NCBI GenBank assembly: GCA_016933335.1
Contig: JAFGBD010000072.1
Location: 1-64,000, forward strand
DNA: 64,000 nt
Source: Bacteroidales bacterium
GTDB lineage: Bacteria > Bacteroidota > Bacteroidia > Bacteroidales > UBA10428
Direction of reading: 5' to 3'
Both the position numbers and the translations under genes were made by a program. The notes under the pieces are model-generated. The model saw only the letters and a program-made list of their open reading frames with translations. It did not search any database and was not told where the DNA came from. Positions within the stretch are counted from its first letter, which is position 1; every line of letters starts with the position of its first letter. Below, one piece after another: positions 45,698 through 54,066 of this stretch.

Positions 45698-47056
45698 ATG
45701 CAAATAAAAAACAGGTACCTGAAACTCGCACAGGATATATTATTTTATGGTAAATATTATTTTAAAGCACATTCTTTGCTGAAAAATATTCCCCGCTGGA
45801 CCAAAGATCAGGTTGAAGATTATCAGTTAGAACACTTAAAAAAATTACTGAATTACTCTAATCAGTATATTCCATATTATAACAGACTTTTTAAAGATAT
45901 TGGGTTCAATCCTTCCGGTTTTAAACATTTCGATGATCTGATACAAATTCCATGCTTAACAAAAGAAATCATAAAAGAAAATATAAGAGAACTGGTTTCA
46001 GAGGCCATCCCCCGGAAGTATCACAAACACTCAATAACCGGAGGAACCACCGGAGTCCCTATGGATTTATACCTTGACAGGAGAACCTCCTCACCTTTGG
46101 AATTTGCTTATATTAATTATATCTGGAAGAAGGTAGGTTACCGGTTTTACGATAAATGTGCCGTGCTAAGATCGGATGTACCAAAACATATCATCGAAGG
46201 AAAAAAATACTGGCACCATAACTTGACAAACAACTGGCTGAGTATGTCTTCCCACAAACTTAACAGTGAAACCTCAGAATTGTATGTTAATAAAATATTA
46301 AACTTTAAGCCAAAGTATATTATAGCCTATCCTTCTGTAATCTATACACTTGCCAGGCATGTCACCCGGTTAGATATTAAAATCCCAAATCTCAGGGCAA
46401 TTATCTGTTCCAGTGAAACACTATACGACTGGCAAAGAAAATACTTGAGCAAAGTATTCGGTGCTGACATATTCTCATATTATGGCCTTACAGAAAAATG
46501 CTGTATTGCCGGAGAATGCGATACAAATACCTTTTACAAGTTTGTGCCCACTTACGGATTTGTTGAATTGCTGAACCATAACAATGACTGGTGCACTGCT
46601 GAGGATGAAGAAGGAGAAATAGTCGCCACCGGTTTTAACAATTATGTTATGCCCTTTATCAGATATAAAACAAAAGATATAGGAATACATACAAACTTCA
46701 ATGACAATAGTCCGGGTTGGAAAATAATCAAGGAGATCCGCGGTCGGCAACAGGAATTCTTTGTGGACAAAACAGGTTCTACTGTATCTTTCACCTGTTC
46801 TGATGAACCATTCTGGCATATCATTGACAAATTGTATGCATACCAGTACATTCAGGACAAACCAGGTATTGTGGATTTAAATCTGGAAATGACCGGGAAA
46901 CTTTCCGATTCAGAGATTGAAATCATACATAAGGTGTTCAGCTCTTACTATGCAAATATTACACTCAATGTATATACAGTAAATTCTATTCCCCGAACTG
47001 CCAGCGGAAAATTCAGATATCTGATTCAGAACATAACTCAGGAAATGCAACAGTGA
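45698..47056 (+). CDS. CapK/PaaK-like adenylate-forming enzyme 2
   Basis: A 452-residue second CapK-type protein. The N-terminal helical region (WTKDQVEDYQLEHLKKLL) mirrors the first CapK (WTREQILDYQLQQFQIL). AMP-binding motifs are SITGGTTGVPMDLYLD (TGGTTG variant), ICSSETLYDWQRKYL, FSYYGLTEKCCIAGEC, RYKTKDIGI, IRGRQQEFFVD and the C-terminal RTASGKFRYL Lys. The core is intact, so it should adenylate a carboxylate. Differences in the pocket region from CapK 1 suggest a different acid. The CxCG knuckle of CapK 1 is missing. It overlaps the heparinase gene by 4 bases (GTGA). Confidence 0.86.
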   Translation: MQIKNRYLKLAQDILFYGKYYFKAHSLLKNIPRWTKDQVEDYQLEHLKKLLNYSNQYIPYYNRLFKDIGFNPSGFKHFDDLIQIPCLTKEIIKENIRELVSEAIPRKYHKHSITGGTTGVPMDLYLDRRTSSPLEFAYINYIWKKVGYRFYDKCAVLRSDVPKHIIEGKKYWHHNLTNNWLSMSSHKLNSETSELYVNKILNFKPKYIIAYPSVIYTLARHVTRLDIKIPNLRAIICSSETLYDWQRKYLSKVFGADIFSYYGLTEKCCIAGECDTNTFYKFVPTYGFVELLNHNNDWCTAEDEEGEIVATGFNNYVMPFIRYKTKDIGIHTNFNDNSPGWKIIKEIRGRQQEFFVDKTGSTVSFTCSDEPFWHIIDKLYAYQYIQDKPGIVDLNLEMTGKLSDSEIEIIHKVFSSYYANITLNVYTVNSIPRTASGKFRYLIQNITQEMQQ

Positions 47057-48978
47057 TCAAATGGTATCTAAATAGAATCAAAACAATGTCTTTGCCTGAG
47101 ATTATTTACAGGTTCAGGCAGTATGTGCAAAAAATATATGAGTCAAAAAGAAAAGTCCGTTACTTCCCGGGCATTCTACATTATGATTTTAACACCAGAA
47201 TCATCGAAATCACACCTGATTCATTTGAAATTTTCCCTGAGAGCATTGATATTTTCGGGAAGCAATTGAATTATATGGAGAAAATAAACTGGCACTTGGA
47301 TATTCATTCCGACAGAGAATTTCCCGGATCATTTTCGAAAAGTATCGACATCAGGTCTGACAAATACGGTAGTGCAAAGACTGTATGGGAAGTGAACAGG
47401 ATGATATACCTGCCCTGGATGTGCATGAATTACAGAATTACCGGCAATATAGAATACCTCAATAAATTTCAGGCTGTTATTTCGGATTGGATTGAACAAA
47501 ATCCTTACCTGATTGGAATCAACTGGTACAGCAATATTGAAGTCAATATCCGCCTGATTAACTGGTTTTTTTGCTGGGAAATTCTTAACATCAACAGCCT
47601 GATAAAAGAAAATCATACATTCAAGACATTTGTTATTGAAAAATGGTTGCCCCTTATTTATTTGCACTGCAAGTATTCTTTTTGCAATCCTTCGAAATAT
47701 TCTTCCGCCAACAACCATCTGATATCAGAGTATGCCGGATTATTTATTGCCAGTTCCCTGTGGAGATTTCCGGAATCAAAACGCTGGCTTGCATATTCAA
47801 AAAAAGGTCTTGAAAAAGAAATAGTCCGGCAACATTCTAAAAACGGGATCAACAAAGAAGAAGCCGCCGAATATATCCAGTTTATTACTGATTTCTTCTT
47901 AATCGCTTATCTGACAGGAGAATACACTCAAAATCGTTTTTCTGAAAATTATCAATCATATTTAACAAAAATCGCAGAATACATATCGAATTTCATTGAT
48001 TCAAAGGGTAATTACCCCCGGTATGGCGATGACGATGACGGAAAGGTTATTTGGTTTGATCCTGATTCCGGATTTAATAATTTCAAGTCCATTCTGGTAA
48101 CAACCAGCATACTCACAGGTAAATACTTTGATATCTCACGATATTACATAGATAATAAGAACAAAATGCTCCTGTATGACAAGAAAGAATTACTTGAATC
48201 ATTGAAGCTTGATTTACAGGAAGAAAAGAAAACGGTCATATATCATGATGAAGGTCATGCCATCATCAGAAAAAAGAATAATAACAGGGAAATTTATATC
48301 CACTTTGATGCCGCTTCCCTGGGATTTCTCTCAATAGCAGCTCATGGACATGCAGATGCCCTGAGCTTTATATTGCATATTGACGGACAACCTGTTTTCA
48401 TAGATCCCGGAACCTACACTTACCACACCCATCCTGAATGGAGACAATATTTTATTTCAACACTGGCACACAATACAATTGCTGTCAATTCAAGCAACCA
48501 GGCTGTTAATAAAGGTCCGACACTTTGGACCAGGCATTATCATGTTAAAATCACCGAGTCATCCGATTCAGATGAGCAGGTTTACATCAAAGCATATCAT
48601 AACGGTTATAAAGGAATAGGAGTGATACACCAAAGGGAGTTAATATTTAAGAAAAATAAAAATCTTATTACAATCTCAGATACCATTGAAATAAGCAAAA
48701 AAAGCAAGTTCCTTATAGAAATGCCTTTTCATTTGCATCCGGCCGTGAATGTTAAAAATGAAGATGAGAACAACTTTATTCTTCATATCAATCATAACCG
48801 GATCAGGTTAATCACTGACAGAAATCTCAAAACAGAACTCGTTTCCGGAAAAACCAATCCGATTCTTGGATGGTATTCACCTGGCTTTTATTTCTTAACT
48901 GCCACAAATACGGTATACTGCAGAACAAATCTGGAAAGGACACATACTTTTAAAACAGAAATAGAATTATTTGTATAA
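47053..48978 (+). CDS. Heparinase II/III-family protein (polysaccharide-lyase-like)
   Basis: A 641-residue protein of the heparinase II/III family. The start is the GTG at 47053, overlapping the CapK 2 stop. The opening (MSLPEIIYRFRQYVQ) is typical of the form encoded in Wzy-type loci, with an N-terminal alpha/alpha toroid (about 70-370; INWYSNIEVNIRLINWFFCWE). The C-terminal beta-sandwich domain has AAHGHADALSFILHIDGQPVFIDPGTYTYH in pieces, and WRQYFISTLAHNTIAVN with its conserved His. No signal peptide is visible, although such proteins are thought to act on the nascent polymer. Family members cleave uronic-acid linkages (heparin, alginate). This fits the uronate-making enzymes in this window and suggests chain-length control or clearing (inference). 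Confidence 0.87.
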   Translation: MIKWYLNRIKTMSLPEIIYRFRQYVQKIYESKRKVRYFPGILHYDFNTRIIEITPDSFEIFPESIDIFGKQLNYMEKINWHLDIHSDREFPGSFSKSIDIRSDKYGSAKTVWEVNRMIYLPWMCMNYRITGNIEYLNKFQAVISDWIEQNPYLIGINWYSNIEVNIRLINWFFCWEILNINSLIKENHTFKTFVIEKWLPLIYLHCKYSFCNPSKYSSANNHLISEYAGLFIASSLWRFPESKRWLAYSKKGLEKEIVRQHSKNGINKEEAAEYIQFITDFFLIAYLTGEYTQNRFSENYQSYLTKIAEYISNFIDSKGNYPRYGDDDDGKVIWFDPDSGFNNFKSILVTTSILTGKYFDISRYYIDNKNKMLLYDKKELLESLKLDLQEEKKTVIYHDEGHAIIRKKNNNREIYIHFDAASLGFLSIAAHGHADALSFILHIDGQPVFIDPGTYTYHTHPEWRQYFISTLAHNTIAVNSSNQAVNKGPTLWTRHYHVKITESSDSDEQVYIKAYHNGYKGIGVIHQRELIFKKNKNLITISDTIEISKKSKFLIEMPFHLHPAVNVKNEDENNFILHINHNRIRLITDRNLKTELVSGKTNPILGWYSPGFYFLTATNTVYCRTNLERTHTFKTEIELFV

Positions 48979-49063
48979 TGTTTTGTACAATTAATGGAAA
49001 AATCAATTTAAAAATTTATTTTATTAGATATTATATTTAGAATTGCATAAAAATTTACAAATT

Positions 49064-50374
49064 ATGAACATAAGTATTTTTGGCTTGGGTTACGTCGGTT
49101 GTGTAAGCCTGGGGTGTCTGGCAAAAAACGGCCATACCATTATTGGTGTGGATGTCAGCAGAATAAAAATAGATCAGATTAATTCCGGTAAGGCAACAAT
49201 TATTGAAAAAGAGATTGATGAAATCATTTCTGAACAGCATAAAAACAACAGAATAAGTGCAACCAGCGACTTTAAAAAAGCCATTCTGGAAACAGAAATC
49301 TCCATTGTGGCAGTTGGAACACCTTCAACAGCGCAGGGACATCTCAATCTGGATTATATTTTCAAGGTGGCGGAAAATTTTGCTGAAGCATTAAAGGAAA
49401 AGAATGAATTTCATATTATTGCGATCAGGTCAACAATCTTACCCGGTACCTGTGACAAGTTTACTTCAATAATAGAAGAAAACAGCAATAAGAAAAGAGA
49501 TGTTGATTTCGCAGTGGTAGACAATCCTGAATTTTTAAGGGAAGGTACTGCCGTGGAAGACTATTTCAATCCGCCATTGACCTTAATCGGGGCCGAAAAC
49601 AAAGAAGCAGCAAACAAACTTGCGGAGTTGTATAAGACCCTGCCTGCCGAAATTTATATAACCGGTACAAGAACCGCTGAAATAATGAAATATGTTAATA
49701 ATACTTATCATGCATTGAAAATATCTTTTGCAAATGAAATTGGTAATATCTGTAAAGCATTGGGTATTGATTCCTATGAAGTAATGGATATCTTTGTAAA
49801 AGACAGGCAATTGAATATCTCACCATATTACTTCAAACCCGGATTTGCCTATGGCGGCTCTTGCCTGCCAAAAGACCTGAAAGCACTTCAAACCCTGGCT
49901 CATGATAATTACGTAAAAGTTCCGGTTATCGAGAACGTGGATAAAACCAACCAGTTACAGATTGAAAGAGCGATTGAATATATATCCGGATTCAAAGGAA
50001 AAAAGCTGGGATTCCTGGGACTTAGCTTTAAAGCAGGTACCGACGATTTGAGAAATAGTCCGGCAGTTACACTGATTGAAGCCTTGCTGGGTAAAGGATT
50101 TGAAATTAAAATTTTTGACAAGAACGTACAACTTGCCCGGTTAACCGGTACAAACAAGGAGTATATTGATGAAAAAATCCCTCACCTGACAAAACTCCTG
50201 GTTGCTGAAATCAATGAATTGATCGAAGAAAGTGATGTTCTTATAGTAACAAACAATGAGAAAGAGTTTGAATCTCATTTGAAAAATACTCACAATAAAC
50301 CTGTTATTGATTTTGTACGCTTGCGTGATGAGACAATAAGACAGAAGCAAGGTTATTATGGTATTAATTGGTAA
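49064..50374 (+). CDS. AlgD-like nucleotide-sugar dehydrogenase (GDP-mannose type)
   Basis: Encodes 436 residues from the ATG at 49064 (a TTG at 49043 is in frame but gives a poor lead). It belongs to the UDP-glucose/GDP-mannose dehydrogenase family. The whole length resembles GDP-mannose 6-dehydrogenase AlgD more than Ugd: ISIFGLGYVGCVSLGCLAKNG, RSTILPGT, NPEFLREGTAVEDY, ANEIGNICKALGID, GYxFKPGFAYGGSCLPKDLKAL-type thioester Cys block, LGLSFKAGTDDLRNSP, and IKIFDKNVQLARLTGTNKEY. The expected product is GDP-mannuronate, but substrate specificity is inferred by similarity only. It is clearly distinct from the ugd of this window, so two nucleotide uronates are likely. It is followed by three glycosyltransferases. 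Confidence 0.85.
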   Translation: MNISIFGLGYVGCVSLGCLAKNGHTIIGVDVSRIKIDQINSGKATIIEKEIDEIISEQHKNNRISATSDFKKAILETEISIVAVGTPSTAQGHLNLDYIFKVAENFAEALKEKNEFHIIAIRSTILPGTCDKFTSIIEENSNKKRDVDFAVVDNPEFLREGTAVEDYFNPPLTLIGAENKEAANKLAELYKTLPAEIYITGTRTAEIMKYVNNTYHALKISFANEIGNICKALGIDSYEVMDIFVKDRQLNISPYYFKPGFAYGGSCLPKDLKALQTLAHDNYVKVPVIENVDKTNQLQIERAIEYISGFKGKKLGFLGLSFKAGTDDLRNSPAVTLIEALLGKGFEIKIFDKNVQLARLTGTNKEYIDEKIPHLTKLLVAEINELIEESDVLIVTNNEKEFESHLKNTHNKPVIDFVRLRDETIRQKQGYYGINW

Positions 50375-50412
50375 CATTTAATATGCTCATTTTTTAAAAT
50401 CCATAACCGGGG

Positions 50413-51318
50413 ATGAATCAAATTGCTATTCTGATACCTATTTTTAACGGCTTGGAATTTACCAAGAAATGTCTGTCAAATCTTTATGGAGAATTGGCCA
50501 GAATAAAGTTAAATGACATTGTATTTCAGGTCATAATTATTGATGATGGTTCAACTGACGGCAGTAATCAATGGATAAAATCTAATTATTCAAATGCAAC
50601 TATTCTCCAAGGTAATGGTAATTTATGGTGGTCAGGTGGTATTAATCTCGGAGCAAAATATGCCATTGAAAAGCTTGATGTTGATTTTATACTTTTATGG
50701 AATAATGACATCACTGCAATCAACAACTATTTCCAGGTACTTGCAAGAGAAATATCGAATAAATCAATCAAGGCAAATGAAATCATAGGTTCAAAAATAT
50801 ATAGTGATTTTGAAGCAAAACAAATCTGGTCTTTGGGAGGTGTCTTTAATTCAAGAACTGGTGCCAAATATATGTTTGGTCAAAGCAAACCGGAAGACAC
50901 AATCGACCTGAAAGACTTTTCACCGGATTGGCTACCCGGAATGGGAACCCTGGTACCTGTAAAAATAATTAAAGACATCGGGTTCTGGGATGCAAAGAAT
51001 TTTCCCCAATATTTTGGTGACAGTGAATTTACACTAAGAGCAAAATGTAAAGGTTATCGTTTAAGAATATTACAAGATCTGCAGATCATCAATGATATAT
51101 CAAATTCAACGCTCAGACACCAAAACAGCCTCTCCGGATTGATCCGAACATTCTATGACAGAAAATCAATGTTCAGTGTGAAATATCATTTAAGATTCTA
51201 CCGGAAGTATGCTACTTCACCCCTCGCTTATCTATCATTGATAAACAGCTACTTCAGATATATCGGCGGATTTTTAAAATGGAAAGTATTAGGTATGTTT
51301 GGCATATATAAAAAATAA
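50413..51318 (+). CDS. GT2-family glycosyltransferase
   Basis: A 301-residue GT-A enzyme: AILIPIFNGLEFTKKCL, VIIIDDGSTDGSNQWI, the loop GNGNLWWSGGINLGAKYAI, and the DXD equivalent LLWNNDI. It continues with LPGMGTLVPV and the acceptor-side YFGDSEFTLRAKCKGYR. The WWSGG loop is found in many rhamnosyl/mannosyl GT2 proteins of O-antigen loci, but donor assignment is not safe. It lies 38 bases after the AlgD-like gene and 8 before the next GT, consistent with an operon. Confidence 0.87.
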   Translation: MNQIAILIPIFNGLEFTKKCLSNLYGELARIKLNDIVFQVIIIDDGSTDGSNQWIKSNYSNATILQGNGNLWWSGGINLGAKYAIEKLDVDFILLWNNDITAINNYFQVLAREISNKSIKANEIIGSKIYSDFEAKQIWSLGGVFNSRTGAKYMFGQSKPEDTIDLKDFSPDWLPGMGTLVPVKIIKDIGFWDAKNFPQYFGDSEFTLRAKCKGYRLRILQDLQIINDISNSTLRHQNSLSGLIRTFYDRKSMFSVKYHLRFYRKYATSPLAYLSLINSYFRYIGGFLKWKVLGMFGIYKK

Positions 51319-51326
51319 CCTATTAG

Positions 51327-52403
51327 ATGAAAAGAGTCTTACTGATATCAAATTATGTATTTCATTACAGGTTAAATAATTACAATTACTTTTATAAAGA
51401 ATTTCAGAAACAGGATATCGAATTTCAGGTCCTCACCTTTGGAAGACAAAAAGTTAATTTTGACATTAATTTCACTATTACCTTAACAAAAAAGGGAATA
51501 TTTTCATTTATCAGGGAGATAATCCGAATCAAACCATCCTGCGTAATTTTGTTTCTTCATCTGAAGGATTATATGATCTTTCCCATAGCTTATTTTTGTA
51601 AAATAAAAAGAATCCCGGTTATATACTGGAATTTCGGAATTAATACAAGCACTCCTGATTCGTTCATCAAGAATAACCTATACTATCATCTACACCGGAT
51701 TTCTGATGCCCTGCTTCTCTATACACCAAATGAAAAAAAGTATATTAAAAAAAAGAACCATTACAAGACTTTTATTGCAAATAATACTCTGAATTTTTCC
51801 GACCTGAGAAAAGAAGACTTTACTGATTCTGAATATCTGAAAAGAGAATACAAGATTAAGGAGAAATATATTGTTTTCTTTGTTGGTAAGTTTCAACCGA
51901 TTAAGCGTTTGGATGTACTATTGAACTGTTTCAGAAACGATCCTGAAATAGCAATAGTGGTTGCTGGTAACGGAGAACTTGGTGGATTAAAAGAGATAAT
52001 AGATTCCACAGCAAACTACTATTTTCTTGGCGAAATAAAATATGATAGAAAAGAGATGGCCAGGATATTCAGTAATATTGATATTCTATGCATTCCGGGC
52101 AATGTCGGATTGGCCATGAATGAAGCCTTATTTTGGGGCAAACCGGTGGTCACCATCGAGGAGAAGAATACTAATTCTCCTGAAATATGGTATTTGCAGA
52201 ACGGAAAGAACGGATACATTCTCAGGAATGAAAAAGAATTGGAAACAAAAATCAAGGAATTACTGAAAGACAGAAAAAAATACCGAGAATTTTCCGAATA
52301 TGCACTTGAAATATCCAATACCTATGCCCATATAAGCCAGATGTTCAAAGGATTTTCAGATGCAGTCAATTTTGTATTTAGAAAGCACATAGAAAGAAAA
52401 TGA
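51327..52403 (+). CDS. GT4-family glycosyltransferase
   Basis: A 358-residue GT-B enzyme. It has the N-terminal LLISNYVFHYRLNNYNYF, the VIYWNFGIN segment, and the C-terminal nucleotide-sugar site IVFFVGKFQPIKRLDVLL, IAIVVAGNGELGGLKEII, YFLGEIKYDRKEMARIFSNIDILCIPGNVGLAMNEALFWG in successive pieces, and PVVTIEEKNTNSPE. The Asn-Glu-Ala pattern stands where GT4 enzymes have the E-x7-E motif. Its stop overlaps the next gene's start by 4 bases (ATGA). Confidence 0.87.
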   Translation: MKRVLLISNYVFHYRLNNYNYFYKEFQKQDIEFQVLTFGRQKVNFDINFTITLTKKGIFSFIREIIRIKPSCVILFLHLKDYMIFPIAYFCKIKRIPVIYWNFGINTSTPDSFIKNNLYYHLHRISDALLLYTPNEKKYIKKKNHYKTFIANNTLNFSDLRKEDFTDSEYLKREYKIKEKYIVFFVGKFQPIKRLDVLLNCFRNDPEIAIVVAGNGELGGLKEIIDSTANYYFLGEIKYDRKEMARIFSNIDILCIPGNVGLAMNEALFWGKPVVTIEEKNTNSPEIWYLQNGKNGYILRNEKELETKIKELLKDRKKYREFSEYALEISNTYAHISQMFKGFSDAVNFVFRKHIERK

Positions 52404-53587
52404 AATTTGAAGGCAAGCACATCCTTATTATAGTTGAAAATCTTCCGGTGCCCTTTGACAGAAGAGTATGGCAGGAAGCATCCACTTTGAAAAAAAACGG
52501 TGCACATGTTACTGTCATTTGTCCTAAGATGAAGGGATTTATAAAGAAACACGAATGGATAGATGGGATTGAGATTTACAGACATTCACTGCTTTCTGAA
52601 GGCAGAGGTTTTTTAGGATATATCTTTGAATATTCTTCAGCTTTGTTTTGGGAGTTTTTTCTGAGTCTGAAGGTCTATTTCAAAAAGAAATTTCATGTGA
52701 TTCATGGCTGCAATCCACCTGACCTGATTTTCCTCGTAGCACTCTTTTATAAAATGTTTGGCGTTAAATATGTATTTGACCACCATGATATCAATCCTGA
52801 ATTATTTATAGCAAAGTACAGTAAAAAAGGATTCCTTTACAGGACGATGCTATTTTTTGAACGACTAACCTTTTTAACAGCAAATTACAGCATAGCAACC
52901 AATAATTCCTATAAGGAAATTGCCATCAAAAGGGGCAAAATGAATCCTGAGAAGATAGTTGTTGTAAGAAGCGGACCAAGCCTTGAACGTTTGAAAACTG
53001 GGAAAGGTAACGAAAAATACAGGAAGGGTAGAAAATACCTTGTAGGTTATGTAGGGGTAATAGGAATGCAGGAAGGCCTTGACCTTTTAATGGATTCATT
53101 AAAGCAAATTGTAAATAAACGAAAAGACATACAATTTGCCATTGTGGGTGGTGGAACTGACTTAGAAAGCATTAAAATCATTGCCCAGAATTTAAATCTG
53201 ACCGACTTTGTGGATTTCTACGGAAGAGTTCCTGACAAAGATATGCTGGAAATATTAAACACTACAGATGTTTGCGTGAATCCGGATAAGCCTACGGAGA
53301 TGAATAATCTTTCTACAATGAATAAGATCATGGAATACATGGCATTGAAAAAGCCAATAGTCCAGTACGATTTAAAAGAAGGAAGGTTTTCCGCTCAGGA
53401 AGCATCGCTGTATGCTGAAAACAACAATACCAAAGATTTTGCTGAAAAGATTGAATATCTTTTGGATAATGAGGCAATAAGAAAGAAAATGTCGGAATTT
53501 GGTTATCAAAGGGTTGTTAAACAGCTTTCTTGGGAAATTGAAAAAGAGAAGTTAATTGACTTCTATTTAAAAGTATTATTCAAATGA
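52400..53587 (+). CDS. GT4-family glycosyltransferase (WbuB-like)
   Basis: A 395-residue GT-B enzyme. The opening IVENLPVPFDRRVWQEASTLKKNG is characteristic of a subgroup of GT4 proteins in capsule and O-antigen clusters. It also shows VIHGCNPPDLIFL, YVFDHHDINPELF, VVRSGPSLERL, YVGVIGMQEGLDLLMD and FAIVGGGTDLESI. VDFYGRVPDKDMLEIL, VCVNPDKPTEMNNLSTMNK and ALKKPIVQYDLKEGR follow. The ER/EQ catalytic region is modified, as is common in the subgroup. It is the last gene of the rightward run. Several inverted repeats follow its stop. Confidence 0.88.
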   Translation: MKFEGKHILIIVENLPVPFDRRVWQEASTLKKNGAHVTVICPKMKGFIKKHEWIDGIEIYRHSLLSEGRGFLGYIFEYSSALFWEFFLSLKVYFKKKFHVIHGCNPPDLIFLVALFYKMFGVKYVFDHHDINPELFIAKYSKKGFLYRTMLFFERLTFLTANYSIATNNSYKEIAIKRGKMNPEKIVVVRSGPSLERLKTGKGNEKYRKGRKYLVGYVGVIGMQEGLDLLMDSLKQIVNKRKDIQFAIVGGGTDLESIKIIAQNLNLTDFVDFYGRVPDKDMLEILNTTDVCVNPDKPTEMNNLSTMNKIMEYMALKKPIVQYDLKEGRFSAQEASLYAENNNTKDFAEKIEYLLDNEAIRKKMSEFGYQRVVKQLSWEIEKEKLIDFYLKVLFK

Positions 53588-53622
53588 TCAGGCATTCATT
53601 TTTTCCTTATTTATGCTGATCA
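53585..53622 (+). terminator. Inverted repeat at the end of the polysaccharide operon
   Basis: TGATCAGGCAT (53585-53595, including the stop codon) pairs with ATGCTGATCA (53613-53622), with one bulged G and a T-rich 17-base loop. No T-run follows, so it may be an mRNA-end stabilising hairpin rather than an intrinsic terminator. Confidence 0.4.
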
Positions 53623-54066
53623 ATCATTAAACCTGCTCAAAGAGAGTAAACAAAACAACTTCTGATGTAATATCAGACAGGAATATAATGATCTTCCTGT
53701 TTATAGACATTCAATCCTCCCCTGATTGATAAATTCATTAATAAGTATTGTTAATCAATGATATTCTGGATTTGGCATTCAAAAACAATTCAATCGTAAA
53801 AATCACTAGTGTAAGTGTAACATATTATATATCTTTTTATTACCTTTATGATTAACAATCTAGCCAAAATAATTAAAAAGACTGAAAAGAATCTTTAAAA
53901 CATGGCTGCATAAAGACTACCAACTGAAGATGAGGCAAATAACCTTTATGACTTGTGATAGGTGACGAATATCACCAAACCATTGGTCAAATATTTACGT
54001 ATACTCGTCAAAATATTTAAGCTATTCGTCACAACTATTTAATTTTTTATCAAAAATGTTATCACA
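53588..54066. other. Long intergenic region before the first PL14-like gene
   Basis: A 479-base non-coding stretch, the longest in the window. Left part: the operon-end hairpin, then two adjacent small inverted repeats, TCTGAT/ATCAGA (53661-53677) and CAGGAA/TTCCTG (53678-53699). Right part: the inverted repeat GTGATA/TATCAC (53955-53975) and the 21-base phased repeats (53986-54041). No convincing coding frame and no clear TAnnTTTG box for the gene at 54067. Confidence 0.6.
53986..54041 (+). promoter_or_regulatory. Three 21-bp-phased repeats upstream of the PL14-like gene
   Basis: GTCAAATATTTA, GTCAAAATATTTA and GTCACAACTATTTA start at 53986, 54007 and 54028, exactly 21 bases (two helical turns) apart. 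Each of the last two is preceded by TC. The inverted repeat GTGATA/TATCAC lies just upstream at 53955-53975. The set ends about 26 bases before the ATG. Helical phasing suggests a dimer- or multimer-binding regulator, but none is identified. Confidence 0.5.

Noticed and set aside
53986-54041. Calling the 21-bp array a LytTR binding site
   Set aside because: The spacing fits but the bases around GTCA do not match the LytTR consensus I know, so only a generic operator is proposed.
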